Part shown: in pieces, positions 47,701 to 60,008 of the stretch
Layout of the letters: the number at the start of each line of letters is the position of its first letter
Position numbering within the stretch: position 1 is the first letter of the stretch
Assembly (NCBI GenBank): GCA_008828725.1
Contig: MEHQ01000140.1
Location: forward strand, 993,300-1,057,299
DNA: 64,000 nucleotides
Direction of reading: 5' to 3'
DNA from: Saccharina japonica
Taxonomy: Eukaryota; Sar; Phaeophyceae; Laminariales; Laminariaceae
The notes under the pieces: model-generated
Databases searched by the model: none
Told to the model about the DNA's origin: nothing
Seen by the model: the letters and a program-made list of their open reading frames with translations, nothing else
Position numbers and translations under genes: made by a program

Positions 47701-50700
47701 ACATGCGTCGGTCCGGGTATCGTTATGGCTTTCGCTACGTGCCATTAAATCGCTACGTGTCATTAAAATACATCACACACACTCACGCGATCACGCGCTC
47801 ACACACGCACACACTTATGTTGCCCTCATCGTCGAGATAGATCTTCTCCTAGCGTCCCTCGACGCGGCGCGTTGGAGCCTCGCCGGCGCGGAGAAGGACG
47901 GCAGACGGCGCCTGAGGGAGGCGGTGCAGATCGCGCAAGGGGTCCGGGCGGAGATAAAAGACGTGGAAGGTACGAGTGCGATGTATAGTACGAATGACGT
48001 CCTCTCACACACACGCGCGCGCCAGCGTCGCCGACGGTTCAGCTTCTCCTTTTTTTCATCGCGGCCCCAAAGCATGTTTTCGCTCGCACGATGGCGGCGC
48101 CTCGTATGTCCTGTCGTGGGCGGTATACGATCGTGACTCCCCCCCCCTCCCCCCCGCGCGCTTTCTCTCCCTCCGTTGCCTCGACCACCTGTTTTCCCAC
48201 CCAACCGTCTTCTCCTTGTTTTGTTGCTTGTGGCAGGCGTCAACGTGCTTGAGCTTGGAGGGGAAAAGGAGCGGACGGCGGGGTTTGTGGGGACGGACCC
48301 ATTGCGCCTGACGGTGTCCTTCGATGGGGGGATCGGAGGGTACGAGGCTGACGAGTTACTAATCGACGGTAAATATGAAAGCCACGGGTACATGAGAACG
48401 TCAAGCTATAAGGGGGTTGTAGTTTTGGTGCATTAGCCAAAGCTGTGGGAATTTTCGCTACTAGACTACATGCTCCTGGGCGCTAGCGGCTAAATAGCGC
48501 ATGGGGGGGGTTGGGGTTGGCGGGAGAGTGGGGGTTGACAACAGAAGGTATTCATAATTCGCAAACGTAAACGTTTCGATATTCGACAGGCGTTCTGCCG
48601 GCCCTCGGGTTGGGTATTGGGCAGCGCCCTGTGTCTCTGTTGGGGACCTAGACGCCTTGACTGTGCTTTACCCCACACGATAGGGAATTTGGACGTGAAA
48701 CTCTTGAAGCACAACCGACCTACTCGTACAGTTTGTTAGTAGCTTCGCGAGCTGGTGACCAACAGCAAGCACTGTCGTACACCCTTGCGTCGCTCTTTTC
48801 GTCGTTGTCTCGGCCCCGCTCCAATGACTTGCGCTGGGGGCGCGCGGGCGAGGGAGGCTCCGCGCGGTGAACCACTTCTGCCTATCAAAATAACAGCCAA
48901 CGCAACGACGATTGTGTTGTTTTGCGGCACAGGGCGGCTTTGGATGTTGACACCCCCCCCCCCCAAAACAAAAGCTCCGTCTCGAAAGGTATGCGTGGTC
49001 AATGGTCGAATGACTGAGGCAAGCAACAAATGAGTACCCTAACGATTCTTAGGCCAAGCCAGATGCAGCTATGCCCTTCCCCTGCCGCCGGTGCCCGTCC
49101 CACCCAACGACTGCCCCATCCCCCGCTTCTAACAACCCCTCGTTGTTGCCCCCCTTGCCTACGCTCACCCCTTGTGTGCGTAGAATTCGGCGTGTACGCG
49201 GAGCTCCCGGCTCCTGGCTACATCACCTTTGTGTTCGGCCCGGGCTCTACACTCGAGCACGGCCAGAAGTTGGTAGAAGCGATACGTCACGTCGCACGGT
49301 ACGTCCGGAGTACGGGCATAGCCCAGCTTCCCCCCTACTGTTTCTGCTGTGTGTGTATTGTGTGTCTAGCCGCGTAGGGGTATATTTGCGCACCCTCGTC
49401 TTGATGACAGGACGATGCATCGGCAGGGGGGCGTCTTTTCAGGGAAATATTTTTGTAGCTGAGCGCTCCTGGACTGATGCGGCGTGAGGTGGCGCTGAAA
49501 CAATTATCAACCATCGGGATCAGACCGGCACACGAGAGAGGGGGGGAGGGGTTAGCGTTGAGGCACCGCGGCGTGTGCCGCGCGGCGTAATTTATGTGCG
49601 ATTATTGAGACCCCACAGCCAGTGCGAACAACGTTTGGTTGCGGAAGACGACGGAAACCAGACTGCTGCTGCGCTCATAGAGACTGAAACGCCCACCCAC
49701 CGGTTCCGAGCCGGTGACAACCAATAACTTAGCATCCCTGCAATATCTGCTTGCAGAAGTTCTCTCTATCGCGAGCAATTCAGAGCGTTGCTAGAGGGTT
49801 TGAGTGCGTATGAATGGAAGCATCGTTCATGCTCGAGCGCGAGCATCTACAGGTGCCCGCGAGCTACCGGTTTTAAATATCGAGCTGTCGGTCTGTACGA
49901 CGCCCGTATGCACCCGTCGCATGTCTCCCACGGCAAGCAGCACGCCGGTGGTGCTTCCGCTGCTGTGCGCTATCGATGTGACCTTCTCCATTGCTACCCC
50001 CGACTCGCGCGTATTTTGTCGTGGCGTGGCCTATTCCCGGTGCACACGAGTGCCGTGCTGATGCCTTTGCTTTTTTTATTTCCATGCGCGTCGGTTCACC
50101 ATCTCAGAGAAGCAACATCCCGACAGGGGTCGGCGTCGATTGCGGAGGAGGAGGTAGCGGCAGCAGAGGCCGGGGTGGCGGCAGCGTTCGTGCCCACGGT
50201 GCAGGTTTGCACCCCACGGTGAGCAGCAGGCATCGTGAAGACGGCACGGCCCGGCACGTCAAGGCGTGGTTGAAAAAAATGGCGATTTCTGCTCTAACGA
50301 ACATTTATATTTATTTTTCGTTTTGCGACCTCAAAAATTCAAAGAAGGGTGACGTCACTGAACTGCGGTCGAAGTTGAAATTAAGGTCATAATAACTTGC
50401 CTAATTTTAGTTGGCCACAACCAAGCAGCAGGAAAACTGCGGTACGGGCAGGAAATACCTTGTATGCCCTTCTTGAGCGTACAGTAGTACTGGGTGATGG
50501 TTTTTTTTGCGGGCTGGCTGGCAGCCTAGAAAAGCGATAAGGTTGGAGAGGACCCTTGGAAACGACCTGGACTTAAGTAAGCACCACACAACCCGAGCTA
50601 CGCTTGCAGTGGCGGCACGCTGCCTACTGTAGTGAGAAGTGGCGAGGCCTCTTTAAGCCGGCAGACATGGATCCTCTCCCCACGATTTGCCATGGCACTG

Positions 50701-52927
50701 CGCGGCGGAGCAGTACCCTCGCGCCCACCCCCGGTTCCCGCTCTCGCCCCGGGCGTCTTCTTCAGGCCGCAGAACCTACGGCCGAAGCACCCGTGTGGAT
50801 TGTGGTGATTCGCCCCCTCTCCCCGTATCGCGTACGTAGTGTGTCTACGGTAAGGCACCCACGAGGCAGTTCCATGGTATACCCCATTGCTGTCTCTGGA
50901 AGCGGCCACACCAGAAAACATAAATATATGTATTCAAAGCTGTCATCCGATGCAAGAAAGCCTGCCTCAAAAGCGGTTCTTAGTAGAATACAGCTCACCC
51001 TTAATGAGAACTCGCCCAACACCTCACGTTTCGCTTGGCGCTTAGTGTAAGCGCTATCTGTCTGCCTGGAAGGTGAAAACCCCGACGTGCTCCATCCCAA
51101 CATTGTAAGGATGCGAGGGACTATAGTCATATGACTACGAGCATGCACGACATCACGCTCCCCCTCTATGGTCATACGACTACGGCCATGCATGAAAATG
51201 AAGTATACCCCCCCCCCCGAAGTATGAATCGTGTTTTTTGCTGGTTCTCGTAGCGCAAGGTCTAAGCCACTGATGCCTGTTTTGTCGCACGTCCGCGCTG
51301 TGCGTCTCTAGGGAGGCATTTTTTTCTCCTTCCAAGACCGTTAGCGCGCTCGACGCGATTGGACTGGTCAGCGCGGAGACGGTGTGCCCGTACCCTCCCG
51401 GTGAGTCTCGTCCCCGTTTTTGTTTTGTACTTGCGTTGCACTTCGGTCTCCCTCCACGGCAGCAGGGGTTTCCGTTGCTTGACCGGAGAAGACGAAGTTT
51501 TGCCATTTTGTTTTTCAATTTGGCATACATACGCATTTCTTCTTTTTTTTCCCTACCTCCAACCACTTTCGACGCGGTTTTCGCGCAAAGTCATGGTTTG
51601 AAAGGACACCACCTGCAAAGATAGGTTCTCCAATTTTCGAGACCGAGTGTTGTTGCGACACTTGTGTCTCAAAAGCGCTTCCCTCGTGGGCTGGGGAGGG
51701 AGGGGGGCGGCGGGGGGGCGTACTCATTTGTTGCTTGCCTTAGTAATTCGACCATTGACCACGCATCCCTTTCGAGACGGGGGGGGGGAGGAAAAAGCGG
51801 TAGGAAAAAGCGAGTTTGCACCTTGGATCCATACATGGCCTAACAGAAGTTGTTGTGTTTTGACGTGTCGGTGAAGTGGAAAGTTCCTGAATTCTGCATG
51901 ATAAAAAAAAAAAAAGTTACAAGTTCCCTCGAGTAAACGGCTGAAAACCCTTCAGTTAAACGTTTTTGGCTTCCCATCGACGGCTGATGTTACGATTCTC
52001 GACGGTGAAAAACGATGGTGGATGTTGTGATTGGCTGACAATAGTTGCCAGGAACAGCGCGGGCTCGACACGCGCCAGCCACCCTTTCGCCTCGCGTTAC
52101 GACACCGCCTCCCATCTCGCTGACGGCTTGCTTTAATAACCTGACGTAGACAAAAAAAATAAGGCCTCCGCCCGGACAGAGAGCGAGACTTTCCTGCGCT
52201 CAAAATGCACTGCTTGTGGTTTGGAAGGAAATGGGAGTGCGCCGGATTGGGGCAGTCCCTGTACTACGGACAGGCGCTTCGGGGGTGCCTATCTGCCCAT
52301 TAGCAGAGAACTCGCATTGAAAATGCGTTGCAACTATGCAAAGTAGATGCTGCCAAACGTATGAGGCCATCCTTCTTTCACGGTGGCATATAGCATTCCG
52401 GACGCGCCGTTTATCAAGGAATGTCGCATATTGGCGGGATCGTGTGGAGAGTACAGGGGGGGGGGGGGGTGCGTACTCATCTGTTGCTTGGCTTAAGTCA
52501 TTTGACCATTGACCGCGCATCCCTTTCGAGACGGAGCACCTTTCGTACTCCTGCTATTAATAAAGACGCCTCCAACATTTGGGCGCTCATTACGTGTTTT
52601 CCATGCATTACATAAAAACGAGGGAACGGGAGGGGGGGCGACTCTTTCGTTCACGGAAAGCGTACATACTTTTTCTGCGGAGAATTATCAATTGTACCCC
52701 CATCTTCTGGTGGCCTACACACCTCTGACTCTCTTTTCCCCCGTAACCCACGCGTTGCCCTCCCCGCCGCGCTGCCATACCTGCCAGGTATTCCCACGCT
52801 GTTGCCAGGCGAGGTTATCACTCAGGAAGCGTTAGATGCTCTGATGGCCGTACAGGCGGGAGGTGGGGTGATTTCTGGCTGCACTGACGACACGCTAGCG
52901 ACGATGAGAGTTGTCGACCTAGGGTGA
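41768..52927 (+). CDS. Orn/Lys/Arg decarboxylase, PLP-dependent, predicted plastid-targeted (13 exons, 613 aa)
   Basis: Exons: 41768-42075, 43185-43290, 43608-43684, 44453-44753, 45358-45529, 46168-46260, 46680-46766, 47841-47969, 48237-48368, 49184-49298, 50108-50204, 51316-51400 and 52788-52927; total 1842 nt, every phase consistent. Intron 1 has a GC donor (CAG|GCAAGT). The protein is a fold-type-I pyridoxal-phosphate decarboxylase of the bacterial/cyanobacterial Orn/Lys/Arg family, converting a basic amino acid (probably Arg or Lys) to its amine plus CO2 and feeding polyamine synthesis. Family hallmarks in order: STPLVDAL and FYPGHKMG; HDLPELPELDNLFAPE; TKTWLLANGSTCG; PRDAHKS; SPTYEG; VVDEAHGAH (Asp299, His302); SAHKTLGSLTQSAFLH (Schiff-base Lys337); SYLLLASLDAAR; CPYPPGIP; LLPGEVIT; GGGVISGCTDD. 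Residues 1-60 carry a hydrophobic signal-like stretch and a following GPSSSF and Arg-rich segment, outside the conserved core, suggesting bipartite plastid targeting. Arg versus Lys specificity cannot be decided here. Confidence 0.96.
42099..42970. repeat. Field of TACCCGGGTA palindromes in intron 1 of the decarboxylase
   Basis: Variants of GGGTACCCGGGTA occur densely at 42150-42300 and 42840-42960. AAATACTCGCGAGTACCCGGG at 42635 is repeated as TAATACTCGCGAGTACCTGGG near 42940, each followed by a related TGGC(G/A)AAAGG...ACACCTCT. GAGAGGTGTTACC at 42108-42120 is inverted as GGTAACACCTCTC near 42667-42680, so part of this may be a foldback element of about 580 bp. Confidence 0.8.
42464..42588 (+). 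pseudogene. Protein-coding fragment of an unknown element, copy 1
   Basis: The translation shares KPLVSI, TPPK(W/Y)YKYDPNTC and VITG(L/F)STSFKAV with the segment at 55431-55552. The DNA copies differ by substitutions and a 9-10-base indel, but the reading frame is recognisable in both. Both are isolated fragments without start or stop context, so I take them as remnants of a repeated coding element. The family is not recognised. Confidence 0.5.
48952..49033 (+). repeat. C-tailed interspersed element, subfamily A, copy 5 (C run on the 5' side)
   Basis: CTCCGTCTCGAAAGGTATGC, then GTGGTCAATGGTCGAATG, then CAACAAATGAGTACCC. Unlike the other copies, the long C run (about 12 C) precedes the core and the 3' tail is only CCC. 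It is in an intron of the decarboxylase gene. Confidence 0.75.
50846..51225 (+). repeat. C-tailed interspersed element, subfamily B, copy 2
   Basis: Full-length relative of 4395-4738: GAGGCAGTTCCATGG, GCGGCCACACCAGAAA, GTTCTTAGTAGAAT, CTGCCTGGAAGGTGAAAAC, ATTGTAAGGATGCGAGGG and CATGAAAATGAAGTATA, then about 11 C. The GGTCATACGACTACG segment is present twice. It is in an intron of the decarboxylase. Confidence 0.85.
51709..51788 (-). repeat. C-tailed interspersed element, subfamily A, copy 6
   Basis: Plus strand: G-rich run, CGTACTCATTTGTTGC, CGACCATTGACCACGC and ATCCCTTTCGAGACGG. A second G run on the far side means both ends are homopolymeric. It lies in the last intron of the decarboxylase. 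Confidence 0.85.
52457..52618 (-). repeat. C-tailed interspersed element, subfamily A, copy 7
   Basis: Plus strand: about 12 G, TGCGTACTCATCTGTTGC, TTGACCATTGACCGCGC, ATCCCTTTCGAGACGGAGC, then the body GACGCCTCCAACATTTGG ending near CATGCATTACAT. A nearly full-length copy, 670 bp from copy 6 in the same intron. Confidence 0.85.
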
Positions 52928-54423
52928 GCTCGCCGCGCACCAGTGCGGTGTTCCACAGACGAAAAGCGATGGTTGTGTCGGTCCTTTCCTGTAGGTCATT
53001 GCGTCTGTCCTTGGGACCGTTGTGTTGGTCCGCATGATCGTTGTGTGGGTCCTTAGAGACGTTGTGTCGGCCCGGCCCTATTAGTGTTTCAGGTAGTCGT
53101 GCGGACTGTTCGATGAGACCGTGTTTGTGGTCCACAGCTTAAAAGAGGTTTCAAGCGTGTTCCTTCAAGAGAAGAAGCAGAGCAATGACGGCCATGTAGG
53201 GGGTCACGTTGGTTGACGTACAGGAGTGCACCGAGAGCGCACAGGAGTGTGAGCGGAAAGGAACGCACGGGGCCATCCGCCGATCGCCATGTACGAGTAT
53301 AATGGGTCTTTAATTAGGGTGGACCTGCACTTGAACTAGGCGCCTCTTAACGCTTCTTTCAACGCGTGCTTCAATCCCAAACTTGGACGGTGGCAAGCTC
53401 CGTCCAGCTCATCCGAGTACTGTAAACACCCAGGTCTGTGAATCTGGTTGCGATGACTGCAAGGGTTCTCGGGTCTGGCTGCAATTGCTACAAAAGACCC
53501 AGGACTGCGTTTTTTCGGGAGAACTGTGGCGACTCCTTGGCGGTGCCCCTGCACAACAACAACCTTTGCTTCGTAGGTTTGGCGGTGGGAAGTCGCCAAT
53601 ACGATAGCATCGCCACGGTCACCAAAACGCCTTGCCATTACTGTAGAACACCCGTACGAATCAGTAGACAGCCACCGCCGTCATACCGTGTTGTTTTGTG
53701 TGTTCTTATAGTAACAATGCTTGCCCCGAGGTTTATGAATACGTGAGTGGTTTATATTTTACATTTTCAACACCCCCCTGCTTGCTGTGGGCTGTCGTGC
53801 CGTGGAGTACTCAGCGGCCCGCATCAGCAAACAAATGAGCGCCTTCTATGCGTCAGGGTGTACTTCCGAAGCGCTTCACGCTCATACCACGCTACGCTAC
53901 GTAGGGCGGGTTGTCCCGTGGCCTGCTCGCGCAGTTTCAGGTCTTTTGCTATAAATGTTTTTTTGACATGATCAAATTCCCAAGCACACATCAAAACAGC
54001 GATATACATGTTTGATTATTTCTGCCGCCGACGACAACCGATGTCAGCGTAGCGCTCCTCTCAACTCACCACACAAGTGGTGGTGCTCGATTTCGTGTGC
54101 CATTCGGTTGAGGTTGTGGCTTCCGTGGGAAGCCCATCCATGACCTCAGGTCCTTCTCAAACAGGCCTGGTTTTGGAGCTCCCGTTTCATATTTTGCGAA
54201 GCACCGATCTCGAGCTACACAGTTCGTGTGTTTGATACACCCCCCCGTAATCTCCCTCATAAAAAATGATCTACGAGGTACCGTGAATCAACGAACGCCG
54301 GAGCTTTCTTCCAAGTACCAATTTGAAAAAAATGAAAAAAAACACATTCTGCTTGGCAAACGCAGAATGCCAAACGCAGAATGACCCCGTCTAACCTAAA
54401 AAGAAAACGGCGGGGATCGAGGG

Positions 54424-54480
54424 AATACCACTCTGTAGAGCCCCTCTAAAAGGAATACCACTGTGTAGAGCCCCTCTAAA
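54424..54480 (+). repeat. Tandem duplication, about 29 bp x 2
   Basis: The unit GGAATACCACT(C/G)TGTAGAGC followed by CCCTCTAAAA occurs twice in tandem. Confidence 0.92.
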
Positions 54481-54992
54481 ACCTACGAGGTAATACGTGT
54501 GTGTGACAAAAAAAAGCAGGAATGGGGGGAGGGGGGCAGAAAAAAAAAGAAAAAGTCCCGCACGCTGTCTTTTCGTACGCAAGAAAATCGCAACACACCT
54601 TCAGAGGCACAACAACACGCAACTTCCAGTAAATAAGGCGAGCGAGAGCTCCATGAGACAAGGAAGGGGTGTGTGTAAACGATCGCAACCGCTCTATTCA
54701 GATGCAACCACACTATATATACGCACAACATACCAGATACACGGTTGTGCAGGGTGCACAGCGGTACGCGCGGGCGGGGCTTCGCGATGGCCGACCGCAG
54801 GAAACCCCCCGTGACGAAAAAAGGGTGTACGAAGTATGTATCCTTACGCGCAAAGAAGGGAACGCGACGCTGGAAAAGAGGCACCATTCGTTGGATGCTG
54901 AAGATGTACAGATAAATGCCCCCTCGTCGTTAAACCGGTTAAGAACCGCACACCCATTTTGAGGACAAATTACTCGGAATTATACTCCTATA

Positions 54993-55178
54993 CAGTACAG
55001 GACACACTAATCAGAAAACAGGCTTAACAATTAAGAAATCCAGGCTGACATTTAAAAGGGAAAATAAGAAATTCGAGAGCTGTTGTCTTGAAAGTTAGTG
55101 TAGAAAGCACCCTCCTCTCTCAAATAAGAAATCCAGCCTGGGCCAGCTTTCCTGCTTCTTGTTGAGTGTCCTATACTG
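54993..55178. mobile_element. TA-flanked MITE, copy 1
   Basis: Left end CAGTACAGGACAC and right end GTGTCCTATACTG are inverted. TA precedes the left end; CA follows the right one, so the duplication has decayed there. The interior (GTGTAGAAAGCACCC, AATAAGAAATCCAGCCTGGG) matches copy 2 at 60009-60184. Termini beginning CAGT at a TA are typical of Tc1/mariner-type elements. Confidence 0.82.
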
Positions 55179-55430
55179 CATGTGTATCAACAGTGCGGTA
55201 CTACAGTAAAACGTACGCGTGGACGCATATGCTACGGTACACAGGGAGGGGTGCACATGCAATTTCCTGAGGCTCTTCGCTTGAGCTCTAAATATCACCC
55301 AAAAACGGATTCAACAAAGGACGGTACCGAGCCGTCAGTGGCCGCAGTTGCGGTCCGGGGGGGGCTGCAGTGTACTCCTCTGAGAGCACTGGGCCCCTGG
55401 TGCACGATGAAAGACTGACGGCAGGTGGTT

Positions 55431-55552
55431 TGCCTCGCTGGAAACCCCTGGTTTCTATCCAAGATACGCCTCCCAAGTACTACAAATACGATCCCAATAC
55501 CTGTGCCCAGGTAATTACCGGCTTTTCAACATCCTTCAAAGCAGTATCATAA
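55431..55552 (+). pseudogene. Protein-coding fragment of an unknown element, copy 2
   Basis: Encodes LPRWKPLVSIQDTPPK, YYKYDPNTC and VITGFSTSFKAVS then a stop. It is homologous to 42464-42588 but lacks the DLQGDY insertion seen there. No start or upstream exon is evident. Confidence 0.5.
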
Positions 55553-58319
55553 CACTAGCCCACCCTGATGAGCCGTATATATATGCACAAATATGGTAAA
55601 TTAATGGCAATCGGCCCAAACCAAGGCTTCCAACAAAAGTGTACGCTTAATCCGATGAGCAATCCCGATGGGCAACCCCATGGCCCAGGTCTATATCGAA
55701 AAACAGTCAAAACAGTAAGCATGCCTTATTTGGTATTTCCTCAATTGAGAAGCCCCATCAGTCAGAAATATTAAGTATTTGCCTCAGAAGGCAAAAAAAG
55801 TGCTACCTATATCGTAGCACGCGTATATGTGGAGCCCACGCCTCGCGTAAAAAAGGGCTATTTTTCTTACTCCAACAAGCACGCCGCCACGTGTGTGTGA
55901 TCACCCACTATATAATGTCGCCCGCAATGTATACCCGGTACCCTATCCACGATAATATACTTATTATGATATAGCGTCCTTTCAATCCCGACCAGCTTGT
56001 AACACGTCGTACACAGGGCATGTTACACCGGGCGCTACAAAACAAATCGCATGGTGTGTCTGGCGCTCTCGTCAAAATAGCAAGCAACGTTGCTTGGCTC
56101 TAATTTGTATTGTAATAATTTCCCATATCGATTGGTGTCCATGGCATATATCGTACCAGGTACTCCTGCGAAGAGCTAACGTAGAATCATTTGGCAAAGG
56201 GTACGCACGCCATCAGGGGCCCGAAACTACGAAAGGTAAGCCGCACCCGAACAACACAGACCCCACCCAAAAAACGCGATGCAGAGAGCATCATTCAAGT
56301 GCGACAACCCACCCTCTGCCCCATCATACCTACATTACCCCCCATACACTACAGCTGGCTCCCGCTACGTACACCATTCCCATTTACTTAAGCGCACCTC
56401 TACTATACTGCATGCGCAGGTACGCTTTCCGCCTGGCGGCAATAACACCCGCCAAATCTATATACTGCCTGCCTCAGTGTGTCAAGAGTGAAATCGGCGA
56501 TACAGGGTGCCGTCTCCCATCACCGTCCCGATCGTGTATTGCATGCACCCTGGCTACGCATTGATCTGAGATGTGTGCACATGCTTGCGCCAACTTTTTG
56601 TCTCTGCAAAAAGAAGGCGGCAAAATTCCCGTGCACCAAAATTTGCACAAGAAAAGGCATCTCTCGAAACGTCGCCACGTTCGGTGATGTAACACGAAAC
56701 CCAACGGAACTCTACGTTCGTTCGTAGAGCACATTTACCATAAACATATTATTTATATACTAAAGTATAGAACCGAGCACATTCTAGCCTATGCCTACAG
56801 AGATATCCTCGTCGTAAACCCCACACACACAACACACATGATTCACCACCTACCGACACTACAAGTTCGCCAAGATTGCTGTAAATACAATACGTACTTG
56901 GTATACTTGTAGGGCAAACTCCTTTGCTTGGGTGACGATGAGACGTGATCCTGTACACTTCGTAAAACGCCATGCTACGAAAGTTAGCAAAAACAAGAAA
57001 AAAAATAAGATAACCAAAGAAAAAATGGCAATCAAACATGGAACACGGGGGCGGTGTGTGCACGGCGTGCCACGGAAAAAGAGAGAACCCTAACAAGCGA
57101 CAAGTTGTGCTTCGTCCGATTCTGTCATCGGCACGCGCGTCCATACGCGCCTGGTGACGCTGTGTTCGTCCGTCGACCGGTTCATCAGCCGTATTTCCTG
57201 CAGGAAAAGAAAAACCAAACACAACGAAGGCAATAAAGGGGGGGGGGGGGGGGGTGTGTTCGGTTTCATTTTTTTTATTTAAACGTCAAAAAGGGCAAAA
57301 CACGCAGGCGCCATTTCTAAGATGACGGCAGAGGTGTTGCAGCGGGCTGGCTGCAGGGCTTAATACTGTGATGCGTAAGCGACTGTCGTGGCCAGTGCTA
57401 CGCGGAGGGTCCATCGTTAAAACGGGGGTCGAGCTGTACGAAGCTCCCCACTTGAACGATGGAGGTTGGGAGGATGGGTTCCCTGTATCGGAACGCCATC
57501 ATGCTTGTGGAACGCCGAATGAAGGCCTGAAGCGGAGCTTCTGCCGAAGTTGGAATACCTGGTTTTAGTTCAAAACCACCCCCAACTGGAGGATCAAAGT
57601 CATACCCCATGTCTATCGTTCAGTGATATGTCAATTTGTCATGTGTCCACCGGTCTGTTGCCCGCTATGCGCTTGGCTTACGCTTAACCAACGCACTGCG
57701 CGTCCAACATCGGACACCCGGGGTATTCGGGAGCTCTTGCACGAGAGCTTGGCTAGCCTTTCGAGAGGCAACTCTATCATCTCCATCGAACTCAACCAGC
57801 AATGACGTGAGGCTGCTCTCGCGACTGGCCCGAGGAGCGGACGCTGCTGTAATAGAGGCTCGCATTGTAGAATATAAACAACTACCAATAAGCTTTTGTA
57901 ACAGACGGTCGGTCTTTTTGGCACGACTGGCTAGTTTTTAGCGCCAGAAGCTAACGACTAGCCCAAGCTGGGTAGCTTTTGGAGACAGATGGCAGCAAGC
58001 GACGTACGCAACGACGACTAGCCCGAGCAGCTGAGAGCTTACAACAGCACGACGGGCATCGTCAGCAATCCGTCAGCTGACAGCTTGAACACCCCCCATC
58101 ACGCCACAACACGACAATATACCCCACCAACCAACAGCATCATCAGCAAATGTTACCACGATGGATCTCGTGCACCACAACACTACAGCCCACAATAGTA
58201 GTGCCGCTAATCTCTTTGTGTTTCCGCCCGCATTCCGTCCCCACTGACAGCCCCTGCGACGTGACGGCTATGACAACAAACGTAGGTATACCACCAGGTA
58301 TGGTTTACCTACACGAACT

Positions 58320-58760
58320 CACATCGTTCCTTTTGAAACTCTAAATGGGGAAAAAGAAAGGCAGCATCACGGACAGGAATACAACAACAAGGGAAAAGGG
58401 GAAAGGTCTTGCTCTGCTCTGCCCGCTGTCGCTGCTGCATGATAGTGTCTGTCTGCAACAGTTGCATGCTGCTTTCAACATTTATGTCTCGTTTTTTTGG
58501 TGTTCGGTGCTTTCGCCTGCACCTCGTCACCACTGGCAGCTACTGCGGCTTGACAGCTGACAGAAAACGTACCTACCAAGTAGAGGTTTACGTATAATAT
58601 AGACAAACTCACATCGTCCCTTTCGAAACTCAACATACATGGCGACGAAGAAAGACAGAATCACAGAAATGCAACACTAACGGGGAAAGGGGAAATGTCC
58701 TGCTCTGCTCTGGCTGCTGTTGCTGCTGCTGCTGCTCTGCAGCTGCTCTCCTGCTGTAGT
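58320..58760 (+). repeat. Diverged direct duplication
   Basis: CTCACATCGTTCCTTTTGAAACTC at 58318 and CTCACATCGTCCCTTTCGAAACTC at about 58609 each begin a segment that continues through a GGGGAAA(G/T)GTC(T/C)TGCTCTGCTCT block to a GTAGTGTCTGT-like end. The period is about 290 bp. Confidence 0.75.
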
Positions 58761-59212
58761 GTCTGTAGCTGAGTGCGGTTGTCATGTGTGTGTTTGTGTT
58801 CGGTGTTCATAATCATCTATAATACTGCTGTACATTATACGCTTGATATAGGCGAGTACGTGTCAAATGTTTGGCCGCACGAGGGTCGCCAGAATGATTT
58901 TTGTACGAGAGTCGCCAGAATACAAATTGTTTTGAATTTGATTTGTTTTGGGCTTTTTTTTCGTTTTTTTTTGTGTTGCTACTACAGCATTCATCATACA
59001 CTGCTGCTGTTACGTAACTCTCCGTAGGCAGTTTTTATTCTGCAACATAAAGCAATTATTACGATAAACGTTGGTAAACGCTCAGTTGTAGCTTTTTCTT
59101 GTTCGGCACTGCTGCTTTGCTGCTCCTACTGCGGTGTGACTGTAACAATAACAGTAACTACTGTGCTGTACTGCTCTGCTGCTTTGTATTGACGCCGCCA
59201 GCTCTTCTACTC

Positions 59213-59525
59213 AGTTTTTGTTTTCGGTGTAACCACCAACGTCTACACAAGTCCCCAGCGTAAACCGTGTCTTACGTCATTCGAACCGAATCAAAAGTAA
59301 GTATAGATGCACGACGATTATATATTCTGGTTGTTTGGGGCCTTCCTAATTCTACTGCGGTGTGACTGTAACAGTAACAATAACTAAGCTCTTCTACTCA
59401 GTTTTTGTTTTCGATGTAACCACCAAAGTCCCCAGCGTAAACCGTGTCTTACGTCATTCGAACCGAATCAAAAGTAAGTATAGATGCACGACGATTATAT
59501 ATTCTGGTTGATTGGGGCCTTCTTA
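59213..59525 (+). repeat. Direct duplication, about 135 bp
   Basis: GCTCTTCTACTCAGTTTTTG at 59211 and 59390 begins two nearly identical segments through CGTGTCTTACGTCATTCG to GATTATATATTCTGGTTG and GGGGCCTTC. The second copy lacks a short ACGTCTACACA-containing segment. Confidence 0.9.
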
Positions 59526-59858
59526 TTTTCTTGCGTCACCCTCGTCAAGAACAAGAGCTGAGCGCTATGCAATTTATCATATACTGTGAAAACATTTGTC
59601 CAATGTGATAAACGCGACGACTCCGAAGGGGAATCTTGTACTCGTCGTATAGATACACACCGAATGGTCGTCTATACAAAATCCTATGACCGGGGGGCAG
59701 AGTAAATAGGACCTACGGTAGACACAAAAAAAAAAAACTACCAGGTACGGATTTCCCAATTTCCCTATTTTTACTAACAATATTTGGTCCTATTAATAGT
59801 TACTTTGGTCCTCCGTAATAGAAAGCTCGCACCAACCCGGAATGTCGCCAGATTGTTC

Positions 59859-59911
59859 GTGTAGCAACATCAGGTCGGGAAACTTGGTGTCCCGACCTGA
59901 TCTTCCTACAC
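59859..59911. other. Compact perfect hairpin
   Basis: GTGTAG, a 4/4 internal loop (CAAC and CTTC), a perfect 12-bp stem ATCAGGTCGGGA/TCCCGACCTGAT, and a 9-base loop AACTTGGTG. It could be a small structured RNA, a terminator-like hairpin or a mini-foldback insertion; nothing decides between them. Confidence 0.7.
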
Positions 59912-60008
59912 ATGGCGTCGACGGCAAAACATGGATTTTGGGGTCGAGCGGGGTCCAGTGCCTCGCGATAGTTCAACACTTACCAGGTATACCGGTAGCC
60001 CAACAGAC

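Noticed and set aside
53336-53638. 100-codon reverse ORF
   Set aside because: Plausible composition but no splice or promoter signal, and the opposite strand is open as well.
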